Shown: piece by piece, positions 33,077-41,626 of the stretch
Position numbering within the stretch: position 1 is the stretch's first letter
Layout: each line of letters starts with the position of its first letter
Assembly (NCBI GenBank): GCA_026712715.1
Contig: JAPOPW010000038.1
Span: forward strand, 62,001-126,000
DNA length: 64,000 nt
Direction: 5' to 3'
Origin: Immundisolibacterales bacterium
GTDB lineage: Bacteria; Pseudomonadota; Gammaproteobacteria; HK1
Translations under genes and position numbers: made by a program
Notes under the pieces: generated by a model
Seen by the model: the letters and a program-made list of their open reading frames with translations, nothing else
Told to the model about the DNA's origin: nothing
Databases searched by the model: none

Positions 33077-34608
33077 AATTCGTCTTCGTGTTGTTCGATT
33101 CGCTCAACCGGCGGTCGCTCGAACCCTATGGCGCCCGTACCATCAGGACCCCGAACTTTCGCCGCCTCGCCGAACGGTGCGTCACGTTCGACTCCCACTA
33201 TGTCGGGAGCCTGCCGTGCATGCCGGCGCGGCGCGACATGCAGACGGGAAGGCTCAATTTCCTGCACCGCGGCTGGGGTCCGCTCGAGCCCTTCGACAAT
33301 TCGTTCCCCGAGCTGCTGCACGAGAAGGGCATCTACAGCCACCTCGTCTCCGACCACTACCACTATTGGGAGGACGGCGGCTTCACGTACCACAATCGCT
33401 ACGACACCTACGAGTTCATCCGGGGGCAGGAGCGCGACCCCTGGAAGGCCATGGTGCAGCCGCCCTGGGAGCGCTTGCGCGAGAAGTACCACGCAACCCA
33501 GTTCGACTCCCGCCGGCGAAGCCTCTACTACCATCACATCCTGAACCGCGAGTCCATCCGCGAGGAAGGGGAGTTCCCGTCCGTGCGATGCTTCGACGCC
33601 GGGCTCGAGTTTCTCGACGCGAACCGGACGGCGGAGGACTGGCTGCTCCAGATCGAGACCTTCGACCCCCACGAGCCGTTCTTCGCCCCGGCCCGCTTCC
33701 GGGACGACTATCCGACCAACTACAGCGGGCCGATCCTGGACTGGCCGCCCTATGCGAGGGTCACCGAGGCGCCGGACGAGTGCGCCGAGCTGCGGGCGAA
33801 CTACTGCGCGATCGTCGCACTCTGCGACGCCCAGATGGGACGTCTGCTCGACCGTTTCGACGAGCTGAACCTGTGGCGCGACACCATCCTGCTCGTCACC
33901 ACGGACCACGGCTTCCTGCTCGGAGAGCATGACTGGTGGGCCAAGCTTCGCATGCCGTGCTACGACGAGGTCGCGCACATCCCGTTGTTTCTCCATCATC
34001 CCGATTTCGCGAGCCGGGCGGGGCAGCGTCGCGGCTCGCTCAGCCAGACGATTGACCTCATGCCGACCATTCTGGAAATGCTCGGGGTGGCGCGACCGGC
34101 GGAGGTCGAGGGCCGCTCGCTGCTCCCCGTGCTCGCGGACGACACCCCGGTGCGAGACGCGGGGCTGTACGGCGTCTGGGCCAGCGCCACCAACGTGACC
34201 GACGGGCGCTACACCTACTTCCGCTATCCGGACGACATGGCCGCCCAGGAGATCTACCAGTACACCCTGATGCCGACCCACATCACCTCGTTCTTCACGC
34301 CGGAGGAGCTCGCGACCGCGACGCTTGCCGCCCCGTTCAGCTTCACCAAGGGCGCGCCGGTGCTGAAGGTCTCCGGGAACGCCAAGTCGCCGATGTACCG
34401 GGGACAGGGCATGCGCTTCTTCCAGGACACCGAAACCGTGCTGTACGACACGCTGCGCGACCCCGAGCAACGTCACCCCGTCGACGAGCCCGCGGTCGTG
34501 GCCCGCCTGACGGAGCGGATGCTCGCGCTGATGCGGGCCAACGACGCCCCGCCGGAAGCCTACGTTCGCCTCGGACTAGCGCCGTCGGGGTCTCCGAAAG
34601 CCGCTTGA
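33073..34608 (+). CDS. Type I sulfatase (formylglycine type), cytoplasmic
   Basis: A 511-residue S1-family sulfatase. Cys49-x-Pro51-x-Arg53 (CMPAR) is the formylglycine-generating site, Asp9 sits in the N-terminal metal motif LFDSLNRR, and Asp278-His279 in TTDHGFLLGEH supply later metal ligands. It should hydrolyse a sulfate ester. There is no signal peptide, so it acts in the cytoplasm. That is notable because most bacterial carbohydrate sulfatases are exported. Overlap with the importer ATPase gene suggests that the solute enters still sulfated and is desulfated inside. No formylglycine-generating or anSME maturase gene is in the window. Confidence 0.9.
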   Translation: MKFVFVLFDSLNRRSLEPYGARTIRTPNFRRLAERCVTFDSHYVGSLPCMPARRDMQTGRLNFLHRGWGPLEPFDNSFPELLHEKGIYSHLVSDHYHYWEDGGFTYHNRYDTYEFIRGQERDPWKAMVQPPWERLREKYHATQFDSRRRSLYYHHILNRESIREEGEFPSVRCFDAGLEFLDANRTAEDWLLQIETFDPHEPFFAPARFRDDYPTNYSGPILDWPPYARVTEAPDECAELRANYCAIVALCDAQMGRLLDRFDELNLWRDTILLVTTDHGFLLGEHDWWAKLRMPCYDEVAHIPLFLHHPDFASRAGQRRGSLSQTIDLMPTILEMLGVARPAEVEGRSLLPVLADDTPVRDAGLYGVWASATNVTDGRYTYFRYPDDMAAQEIYQYTLMPTHITSFFTPEELATATLAAPFSFTKGAPVLKVSGNAKSPMYRGQGMRFFQDTETVLYDTLRDPEQRHPVDEPAVVARLTERMLALMRANDAPPEAYVRLGLAPSGSPKAA

Positions 34609-34915
34609 TCCCGAGTCCTTGCCACTTGTATCGCCTCGCTCGGGTCGAGTGCGTGCCGGACGGCGGCGTGTTCACCTCACCCGGTGCGCCGGGCGACCCG
34701 TTCCGGGAGCTCGACGCGCAATCGGCGCCGTCCGGTGACGGGAACCTTCCCCATTTCGCCGGCCCGGGAGGCGCGATACGATCGGCGTGGTCTCCGGCGG
34801 AGCGAGCCACCTGCATGCGCATTCCGAAACCTGACCCGGATCCCGGAACCGTGACGGCCGTTCACCCGGTCACGGCCGGGTCCGTCGCGGCGGCCACCGG
34901 TACCGCGGGGGTCCC
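34609..34915. other. Intergenic stretch, no gene supported
   Basis: These 307 bases separate the sulfatase from the RidA gene. One long open frame crosses the whole gap but its product is Pro/Gly/Ala-rich with no family pattern, so I do not accept it. A short inverted repeat CGGCCGT/ACGGCCG at about 34857-34879 is the only structure seen. Confidence 0.4.
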
Positions 34916-35308
34916 GTGAGCGCGCGGCGCACCCACGTCCTCTCGGGGTCGAAGTTCGAGGAGCTCGCGGGCTACGCCCGGGCGGTGGTGGTGGGCGAGC
35001 GCATCTTCGTGTCCGGCACCGTCGGGGTCGATTTCGCGACCGGCGCCATGCCCGAGACCGCAAAGGAGCAGGCGGAGTTCGCGCTCGACACCATCGAGCG
35101 GGCGCTCGAGGAGGCGGGCTCGGGACTCCGCGACGTGGTCCGGGTGCGGGTATACGTCCCGGACCCGGACGACGTCGTCGCCGTCTCGGGCGTTCTCAAG
35201 GCCCGCTGCGGCGCGGCGCGCCCCGCCAACACGACGGTCTGCGCGCCGCTCGCGGTGCCCGGCTGCCGGGTCGAGATCGAGGTGGACGCGATTCGGGGCT
35301 CGGGATAG
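34916..35308 (+). CDS. RidA/YjgF-family protein
   Basis: A 130-residue RidA-like trimeric protein. Family marks include YARAVVVGERIFVSGTVGVDFATG, the QAEFALDTIERALEEAGSGLRDVVRVRVYV helix-strand, and the C-terminal pair PANTTVCAPLAVPGCRVEIEVDAI, where the imine-hydrolysing arginine of the R-x-A motif is replaced. Compared with true RidA it may thus be a non-deaminase subgroup. The GTG start has a poor ribosome site. It precedes an amidohydrolase gene in the same direction. Confidence 0.85.
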   Translation: MSARRTHVLSGSKFEELAGYARAVVVGERIFVSGTVGVDFATGAMPETAKEQAEFALDTIERALEEAGSGLRDVVRVRVYVPDPDDVVAVSGVLKARCGAARPANTTVCAPLAVPGCRVEIEVDAIRGSG

Positions 35309-35322
35309 CCTGCCTCCGCGGA

Positions 35323-35349
35323 TCTCCGGTGGCGCCGCTCCACCGGAGA
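35323..35349 (+). terminator. Hairpin after the RidA-like gene
   Basis: TCTCCGGTGG and CCACCGGAGA form a perfect 10-base stem with a 7-base loop, 14 bases after the stop. It is followed by CGGAGAG rather than T residues, so it is a possible rho-independent-like end or mRNA stabiliser. Confidence 0.45.
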
Positions 35350-35523
35350 CGGAGAGGGATCGACGGGCGTTCTCCGGCGTTGCGTGCCACCGCTGGTGAC
35401 GGCGGGACCGAAGCACGGGGTCGGGAACCGGTGCAGGGCCGGCCATCCGGATCGCCCGGCGAGGCTAGGTTGGCGGCGGCATCCCCGCCGGGCGAAGCGA
35501 AGCAGCAGGAGAGACGAATCATC

Positions 35524-36576
35524 ATGGCGACGAACGACGATTGGCTGGCCCGCACCGACGAACCGGTGCTCGAGCCCGAGCTTCCGATCTGCGATCCCCA
35601 TCACCACCTGTGGGACTTCCAGACCGAGCGGGTCGAGCCGCGTTACTTCCTCGACGAGCTCCTCGAGGATCTCGGGAGCGGCCACAACGTCGTCTCGACG
35701 GTCTTCATCGAGTGCGGGGCCATGTTCAAGGCGAGCGGGCCGGAGGAGCTTCGTCCGATCGGCGAGACGGAGTTCGTGGCCGGCATCGCGGCGATGAGCG
35801 AGTCCGGGCTCTACGGCCCGACCCGTGTCGCGGCCGGAATCGTCGGCGCGGTCCACCTGATGCGGGGCGACGGCGCCGCGGATGTGCTCGATCGCCAGAT
35901 CGTGGCGGGTGGCGGGCGCTTCCGGGGCATCCGCCAGGGCGGAACCTGGGACGCGAGTCCGGAGGTTCCGGTCCATCGGACGGGGCCCGGCCCGGACCTG
36001 TTCCTCGACTCGCGTTTTCGAGAAGGATTCCGGCACCTCGCGCCGCGCGGGCTCTCGTTCGAGGGCTGGTGCTACCACCCGCAGATTCCGGGGCTGACCG
36101 ATCTCGCCCGGGCGTTTCCCGACACCACGATCGTGCTCGACCATTTCGGCGGTCCGATCGGGGTCGGGCCCTACGCGGGCAAGGAAGACGAGGTGTTCGA
36201 CGCGTGGCGGCGCGCGATCGGACCGCTTGCCGAGTGCCCGAACGTGGTCGCCAAGCTCGGAGGGATCGCGATGGAAGTCAACGGCTTCGGCTGGCACCTG
36301 CGCGATGCGCCGCCCGCGAGCAAGGAGCTCATGGAGGCGACCCGGCGCTACTACGAGCACACCATCGAGATCTTCGGCGTCGAGCGCTGCATGTTCGAGT
36401 CGAACTTCCCGGTGGACAAGATGAGCTGCAGCTACCGGGTGCTCTGGAACTCGTTCAAGCGCCTGACCGCGGGCTGGTCGACGAGCGAGCGGGCTCAACT
36501 CTTTCACGATACCGCGGCGCGCGTGTATCGACTGGAGTCCACAACGGGACCGTCCGATCAGGACACCTCCCCGTGA
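35524..36576 (+). CDS. Amidohydrolase, PF04909 (lactonase/decarboxylase-like) family
   Basis: A 350-residue TIM-barrel amidohydrolase. It begins with the metal motif CDPHHHLWD (about 23-31) and continues with GRFRGIRQGGTWD, FPDTTIVLDHFGGPIG carrying the conserved His/Asp, and NVVAKLGGIAMEV. The C-terminal ERCMFESNFPVDKM holds the last metal region. Relatives include 2-pyrone-4,6-dicarboxylate lactonase and L-rhamnono/fuconolactonases. The ATG at 35524 sits after GGAGAGACG. The stop overlaps the next gene's GTG (GTGA). Confidence 0.88.
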   Translation: MATNDDWLARTDEPVLEPELPICDPHHHLWDFQTERVEPRYFLDELLEDLGSGHNVVSTVFIECGAMFKASGPEELRPIGETEFVAGIAAMSESGLYGPTRVAAGIVGAVHLMRGDGAADVLDRQIVAGGGRFRGIRQGGTWDASPEVPVHRTGPGPDLFLDSRFREGFRHLAPRGLSFEGWCYHPQIPGLTDLARAFPDTTIVLDHFGGPIGVGPYAGKEDEVFDAWRRAIGPLAECPNVVAKLGGIAMEVNGFGWHLRDAPPASKELMEATRRYYEHTIEIFGVERCMFESNFPVDKMSCSYRVLWNSFKRLTAGWSTSERAQLFHDTAARVYRLESTTGPSDQDTSP

Positions 36577-38246
36577 CCCCCTTGCGGCCGCTCGCCGCGC
36601 TCCCGACCCACGAAGTCGTGAACATGCCTCCGCACCTCGGAGACCAGGACCTGTGGCAGGACGACCCGGCGCTTCGCGAGGGGGTCGATCGCGAGGGCGG
36701 AGGCTGGGCGCGGGACCGGCTGGCCGAGTTCGGCCGGGTTGCCGGTGCGGTCGACACGTTCGAGAAGGCCGACCTCGCGAACCGCCATCCCCCCGAGCTC
36801 GAGACCTTCGATCGCTACGGCATGCGCGTCGACCAGGTCGCGTTCCACCCGTCCTATCACGAGCTGATGGCCATCGCGATCGAGAACGAGGTGCCGAGCT
36901 TCGCGTGGCGGAATTCGCGCTCGGGCTCCCAGGTCGTGCACGCGGCGCTCACCTATCTGTTCAACCAGGCCGAGGGCGGGGTGATGTGCCCCATGGCCAT
37001 GACGTACTCGGCGGTGCCCCCGCTGCGGCGTTCCCCCGGGGTGGGGGAAGAGTGGATTCCACGGCTGCTCGCTACGGTGTACGACCGGCGCGACATCCCG
37101 GTGTCCGACAAGGCGGGCGCGACCATGGGGATGTTCATGACCGAGAAGCAGGGAGGCTCCGACGTTCGCACCAATTCGACGCGGGCGGAGCCGTCCGGGA
37201 CCGCGACGGGGGAAGGGGCGGAGTATCGGCTGACGGGGCACAAGTTCTTCTGCTCGGCCCCCATGTCGGACGCCTTCCTCACCCTGGCGTACGCCGCGGG
37301 CGGCCTTTCCTGCTTCCTCGTCCCCCGCTGGACCCCGGGCGGCGAGCGCAATCCCCTGTTCATGCAGCGCCTCAAGGACAAGCTGGGAAATCGTTCGAAC
37401 GCGTCGGCGGAGATCGAGCTCCACGATACCTGGGGCGTCATGGTGGGGGAGGAGGGCCGGGGAGTGCCCACGATCATCGAGATGGTGCAGTACAACCGCT
37501 TCTACTGCGCCGCGAGCTCCGCCGCCCTGATGCGCCAGGGGCTCGCCCAGGCCCTGCACCACACCACGCACCGCACCGCGTTCCAGAAGAAGCTCGTGCA
37601 GCACTCGCTCATGCGCAACGTGCTCGCCGACCTCGCGGTCGAGGTGGAGGCGGCTCTCGCCCTCACCCTGCGCATCGCGCGCGCCATCGACGAGGCCGAG
37701 GACGGCGACGCGGGCGCCGCGGCGCTCGCCCGGATCGGAACCGCCGCCGGCAAGTACTGGGTCTGCAAGCGCGCGCCCGGACACGCGCTCGAGGCGCTGG
37801 AGTGCCACGGAGGCCCCGGGTACATCGAGGACTCGATCATGCCTCGGCTCTATCGCGAGGCGCCGCTCAACGGCATCTGGGAGGGTTCCGGCAACGTCAT
37901 GTGCCTGGACGTGATCCGCGCCATGCACCGGGAAGAAGCCGCGGTCCCCGCGCTCCTCGCCGAGCTCGACGCCGCGCGCGGCGCGAACCGGGCCCTCGAT
38001 TCGACGGTCGCCGCGCTGAAGGATGATCTCGCCGACCGGGAGGATCTCGAGCTGCGGGCGCGGGGTATCACGGAACGGATGGCCGTCGCCCTGCAGGGTG
38101 CGCTGCTGGTGCGCCACGCCCCGGCGGCGACGGCGGACGCGTTCTGCGCCTCGCGTCTCGGGTCCCGGTGGTCCGGTGCCTACGGTTCGCTTCCGGCCGG
38201 GACCGATTTCGACCCGATCATCGACCGGGCCACCGGGGCCGCCTGA
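36573..38246 (+). CDS. AidB-like acyl-CoA dehydrogenase
   Basis: A 557-residue acyl-CoA dehydrogenase of the long AidB type. Marks are PHLGDQDLWQDDPALREGV near the N-terminus, FMTEKQGGSDVRTNST at the FAD loop, TGHKFFCSAPMSDAFLTLAY, and the C-terminal ECHGGPGYIEDSIMPRLYREAPLNGIWEGSGNVMCLDV. E. coli AidB protects DNA during alkylation stress, while many relatives are simple dehydrogenases. Coupling by GTGA overlap to an amidohydrolase gene favours a catabolic role here. The longer open frame upstream overlaps the amidohydrolase and is not the start. Confidence 0.88.
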   Translation: MTPLRPLAALPTHEVVNMPPHLGDQDLWQDDPALREGVDREGGGWARDRLAEFGRVAGAVDTFEKADLANRHPPELETFDRYGMRVDQVAFHPSYHELMAIAIENEVPSFAWRNSRSGSQVVHAALTYLFNQAEGGVMCPMAMTYSAVPPLRRSPGVGEEWIPRLLATVYDRRDIPVSDKAGATMGMFMTEKQGGSDVRTNSTRAEPSGTATGEGAEYRLTGHKFFCSAPMSDAFLTLAYAAGGLSCFLVPRWTPGGERNPLFMQRLKDKLGNRSNASAEIELHDTWGVMVGEEGRGVPTIIEMVQYNRFYCAASSAALMRQGLAQALHHTTHRTAFQKKLVQHSLMRNVLADLAVEVEAALALTLRIARAIDEAEDGDAGAAALARIGTAAGKYWVCKRAPGHALEALECHGGPGYIEDSIMPRLYREAPLNGIWEGSGNVMCLDVIRAMHREEAAVPALLAELDAARGANRALDSTVAALKDDLADREDLELRARGITERMAVALQGALLVRHAPAATADAFCASRLGSRWSGAYGSLPAGTDFDPIIDRATGAA

Positions 38247-38283
38247 CCGGGGGCGGACACCGCAGGCGCGGCGGCGGCCGTCG

Positions 38284-39423
38284 TCACTTCCAGCCGCGCA
38301 GCCGCACGCCGCACGCGGCGAAGAACGCCTGCACTTCGTCGGTCAGGAGTCCGCGTCCGCTCGCGAGCTGCGGCAGATCGAACGCGCCTCCGGAGTTGAT
38401 TTCGATCAACGACGGTCCGTCCGGAGTGATCGCCACGTCCATCGACTGGTAGCGGACGGGGGCGAAGATCTGCGCGCCGGCGCGGGCGAGATCGAGGAGT
38501 TCGCCCCAGTGGGGAAGGGTCTCGCCGACAATCCGTACCCCGGTCTCCGGCTGGTCGGTGTAATCGGTGGTCCCGAGGTGGTCCTTGGTGCGGGCGCGGA
38601 GGATCTCGCCGGTCTTCGGGTCGACTTCACAGGCAAGGTTCCCCTCGCGCCAGAAGTGATCGCTCGTATGCCCCTTCGCCGGGACCTTGAGAACGGTGTA
38701 CGGGATGTCCGGGTGCTCCGCTCCGGTGACCATGAGGCCGACCCGAACGGTTGCGAGGCGCTCGGTGTAGCGGTCGAAGAAGGGGTGGTTGCGCACGACC
38801 GGCTGGAGCAGGTAGACGGTGTCGCCAGCGAGCTTCTCGAGGAAGTGCTCGTAGCCGAACCAGCCTTCCCCCTCGAGGTGCAGGCGCTCGTGGTCGGCCT
38901 CTTCGACGAGGAATGTGCCGAAGCCCGCGACCCCCCGGTTCTCCTTGCCGAAGATCGCGGCTCCGTCCCGCACGCGGGCGAGGATGAAGTCGCGAAGCCC
39001 GGCCGGCGTTCGGAGGATGGGGGTTCCCGGATAGCTGCGCGAGGAGCGGTCGATCACGGCGAGGCTCCTCGGCATGGGGGCCGCGGTTCCCTCCAGCAGT
39101 CGGGTGGAGAGCCATTTGTCCTCCGTCGCCGCCTGCCACGTCAGGTCGCCGCACTGGTGGGTGACCGGCCAATGGATGGTGTCGGTGATGAAGCGCGCGC
39201 GTTCCTCGTCGGTCAGTGCAGGGTCGTAGAGCCCGAGCTGGACGTACTCGCGGAGCGTCATCCGGCCGGGACCGCGCTGGAGCTTGAGAAACTCCATGGC
39301 CAGGCTGACCGGTGACCGTCCACTCGTCCGGCTCGCGTGGCGAAGGTACTCCGTGGCCGGCAGGTAGCGCTGCGAGTAGACCCGCTCGTCCCGGGCCCGA
39401 AGGGACTCCGTCGGCTCGGTCAA
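38284..39423 (-). CDS. ATP-grasp protein of the sugar-transfer-associated family (PF14397-like)
   Basis: A 379-residue protein with ATP-grasp traits: the nucleotide-binding LATVRVGLMVTG strand region, the metal-binding end SMDVAITPDGPSLIEINSGGAFD, and FGKENRGVAGFGTFLV in the middle. It resembles the ATP-grasp group found in polysaccharide clusters, though no glycosyltransferase gene lies nearby. ATP-grasp enzymes usually join an acid to an amine or thiol. The only start found is TTG at 39423, so the true N-terminus is uncertain. It converges with the AidB-like gene, 37 bases apart. Confidence 0.75.
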   Translation of the reverse strand: MTEPTESLRARDERVYSQRYLPATEYLRHASRTSGRSPVSLAMEFLKLQRGPGRMTLREYVQLGLYDPALTDEERARFITDTIHWPVTHQCGDLTWQAATEDKWLSTRLLEGTAAPMPRSLAVIDRSSRSYPGTPILRTPAGLRDFILARVRDGAAIFGKENRGVAGFGTFLVEEADHERLHLEGEGWFGYEHFLEKLAGDTVYLLQPVVRNHPFFDRYTERLATVRVGLMVTGAEHPDIPYTVLKVPAKGHTSDHFWREGNLACEVDPKTGEILRARTKDHLGTTDYTDQPETGVRIVGETLPHWGELLDLARAGAQIFAPVRYQSMDVAITPDGPSLIEINSGGAFDLPQLASGRGLLTDEVQAFFAACGVRLRGWK

Positions 39424-39530
39424 GTCCGTTTCACCATCTGTTGCCGCATGGTCCGCGCCCGGTCGATTCTCGCCAAGATCCTCGAATCGCCCCGGCCGTG
39501 CCGGCCCGCGAGGCCGCCCACGTCCGCCTT

Positions 39531-39558
39531 CCGTCCGTCTCCGGGCGGAGACGGACGG
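39531..39558 (-). terminator. Strong hairpin downstream of the DUF1028 gene
   Basis: CCGTCCGTCTCC and GGAGACGGACGG form a perfect 12-base stem with the tetraloop GGGC. It lies about 100 bases after the DUF1028 stop on the minus strand. A short CCTTTC follows it only on the plus strand, so the direction of termination is unsure. Confidence 0.55.
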
Positions 39559-39661
39559 CCTTTCACGGTCCGGACGACTGTTCGTCTCCTCCCGTCGCCC
39601 TTGGCGTCGCGCCCGTGTTCGGGCGTTCCGGGTTCATGCGTCCCGTGTCGGAGACGTCGGG

Positions 39662-40384
39662 TCAACCCTTCGGAGCGCGGTCGGCGGGGTCGTTCTCCCG
39701 TGCCCATGCGTCCTGTGGAGGCGTTTGCGACGGTGCGCGGGCGCGCAGGGCGTAGTACGGCAGGTAGGTCCGGTAGCGCTCGTAGAGCCGGCGGAGCTCT
39801 CCGACCGCATCGTCGTGGAGGTCGACCCGCAGGTCGAAGTCCTCGACGATGTCGGGGCCCCGCACGATGAGGGCGGACGACCGTTCGGCAAGGTGCGACC
39901 CGTCCGCGGCCGCCTGACCGCCGGCGTCGCGGCCCGCCTCGAGCGCCGCGAGCAGCCGCTCGGGAAGGTCGTCGCCCCCTCGGTTCCGCCATGTCTCGGC
40001 CATCGCCCGCACCGTCTCCTCGCCGGCGAGGACGTTGCCGAATACCGCGAATCCGTCGCCCGTTACGTGCCCCGACCAGGGCCGGGTGTGCGCTCCGGTA
40101 TGGGCGGCGATCCGGCCGTCCGCGCTTGCGATGACCACCTGGCGCCACGCGAAGCCGGTGTCCGACTCCGCGAGCCCGGCGAGCGTCCGCTCCGGGTCCG
40201 CGTTCGTGCGGAGTACGGTCATCGCCTCGGGGCCGAGGGCGGGGTTGGCGAACGCCTGGGTGGAGAGCGCCGCGACACCACGCTCCACGAACGGGCAGTA
40301 GCCGCCGACCCCAATCGAGTACGTCGCGATGCCCACGCCGAGGCGGCCGCTCTCCGGACACGCTCCGATTGCTGTGAATGTCAT
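39662..40384 (-). CDS. DUF1028 family protein (Ntn-hydrolase-like)
   Basis: A 240-residue DUF1028 protein. It begins MTFTAIGACPESGRLGVGIATYSIGVGGYCPFVERGVAAL and has the family's ATQAF-like STQAFANPALGP and GDGFAVFGNVLAG segments. The fold is thought to resemble N-terminal nucleophile hydrolases, and function is not established. An Asp-rich C-terminal region follows at 185-205. It often sits beside amino-acid or peptide catabolic genes; here it follows an LLM monooxygenase gene on the same strand by 73 bases. Confidence 0.85.
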   Translation of the reverse strand: MTFTAIGACPESGRLGVGIATYSIGVGGYCPFVERGVAALSTQAFANPALGPEAMTVLRTNADPERTLAGLAESDTGFAWRQVVIASADGRIAAHTGAHTRPWSGHVTGDGFAVFGNVLAGEETVRAMAETWRNRGGDDLPERLLAALEAGRDAGGQAAADGSHLAERSSALIVRGPDIVEDFDLRVDLHDDAVGELRRLYERYRTYLPYYALRARAPSQTPPQDAWARENDPADRAPKG

Positions 40385-40457
40385 TCAGCGCTCCACGATT
40401 TCTCGGGCGGGTGGAAGACCCACGGCCGGGTCCGGCCGACCGGCGGCCGGAGCGCGA

Positions 40458-41564
40458 TCAGTCCGCCGCCTCGTCGCGCCAGCCGATGTTGGCCCGGAGC
40501 CGCGGCATTACCTCGGAGGTCATCAGCTCCATGTGGCGGGTCCACACGTCCCGGTGCACCCAGTCGTGGTGCGAGATGACGAGGGTCTCGAACGGCCCGG
40601 TCTCGTCCCGGAACCCGGCCAGCCGGTCCGCCACCGTCTGCGGGCTTCCCGCGATGACGATGTTGTCGAGGCAGTAGTCCACGGTCACGTCCTCGTCGGC
40701 CATGTCGGGATCGGTCTTCAGCATGTGGACGAAGCCGCCGGCGGTGGTCAGCTCGATGATGTAGTGGAAGTACCACCGCATCGCGCACTCGGGATGGCGG
40801 AGATAGGCCTCGGCCTCCGCGTCCGTCTCGGCCACGAAGAGGGTGCGTCCGGCCCGCCACTTGTCCTGCGCGAGGGGGAGACCGTTCTTGCGCTTCTCGT
40901 CGCACCAGTGCCCCCAATGCTCCTTGAGCACTTCCGGGGGGACGAAGTTCGCGGAGATCGAGTGCCAGTCGCGCCGCGCGGCCAGCCGGATGCTGGACGA
41001 GCCCCGGCTCATCGCGGGAAGCATGATCGGCGGGTGCGGATCCTGGTAGGGCTTGCCCATGGCGCCCACCCCGATGTCCGGCATGACCTGCTCCCTGATC
41101 TCGAAGTCCCAGTACTTTCCGTGGAACTCGTAGGGCGGGTCCGAAGACCAGATGCCGAGGATCATGTCGATCGACTCCTCGATCATCGCCATCCGGTCCT
41201 TGTCGAGGAGCTTGAACATCTCGAAGTCGGGCGGGGTCGCGCCCGGACCGATGCCGAACATGAAGCGCCCCTTCGACATGTGATCGAACTGGGCGACCTG
41301 CCCCGCGACGATCGCGGGGTGCTGGTAGGGAAGGCAGATGACTCCCGTGCAGAGCTTGATGCGCTCGGTCTCGGGAATGAGAGCGGCCATCAGCATGAGC
41401 GGCGACTGGATGGGTTCGGAGGGGAGGGCGAAGTGCTCCCCGAGCCAGACCTCGTCGAATCCGACGGCGTCGGCGCAGCGGATGACGTCCATGTCCTCAT
41501 TCAGCAGGGTGTGGTACCCGCGGCGAAAGTCGTGGATCGGGTGCATGAACATGCCAAGCTTCAT
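40458..41564 (-). CDS. Luciferase-like (LLM) flavin-dependent monooxygenase
   Basis: A 368-residue luciferase-family TIM barrel. MKLGMFMHPIHD starts it, then DEVWLGEHFALPSEPIQSPLMLMAAL, IKLCTGVICLPYQHPAIVA, GRFMFGIGPGATPPDFEMF, and a long C-terminal region ending in EVMPRLRANIG. The length and HFALPSEP segment resemble FMNH2-dependent monooxygenases such as limonene or alkane-type enzymes, which need a flavin reductase; one is encoded at 55956. A GAGGAGCAC tract precedes the ATG. Substrate unknown. Confidence 0.87.
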   Translation of the reverse strand: MKLGMFMHPIHDFRRGYHTLLNEDMDVIRCADAVGFDEVWLGEHFALPSEPIQSPLMLMAALIPETERIKLCTGVICLPYQHPAIVAGQVAQFDHMSKGRFMFGIGPGATPPDFEMFKLLDKDRMAMIEESIDMILGIWSSDPPYEFHGKYWDFEIREQVMPDIGVGAMGKPYQDPHPPIMLPAMSRGSSSIRLAARRDWHSISANFVPPEVLKEHWGHWCDEKRKNGLPLAQDKWRAGRTLFVAETDAEAEAYLRHPECAMRWYFHYIIELTTAGGFVHMLKTDPDMADEDVTVDYCLDNIVIAGSPQTVADRLAGFRDETGPFETLVISHHDWVHRDVWTRHMELMTSEVMPRLRANIGWRDEAAD

Positions 41565-41626
41565 TTCGGTGCTCCTCTCGTCCGGTTCACCCGGTCATCC
41601 TCGCCACGGCCGGCGGCACGGCAGGG

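Noticed and set aside
34605..34919. 104-codon frame bridging the sulfatase and RidA genes
   Set aside because: No ribosome site and no recognisable motif, with a Pro/Gly/Ala-rich product. It overlaps both real genes at its ends.
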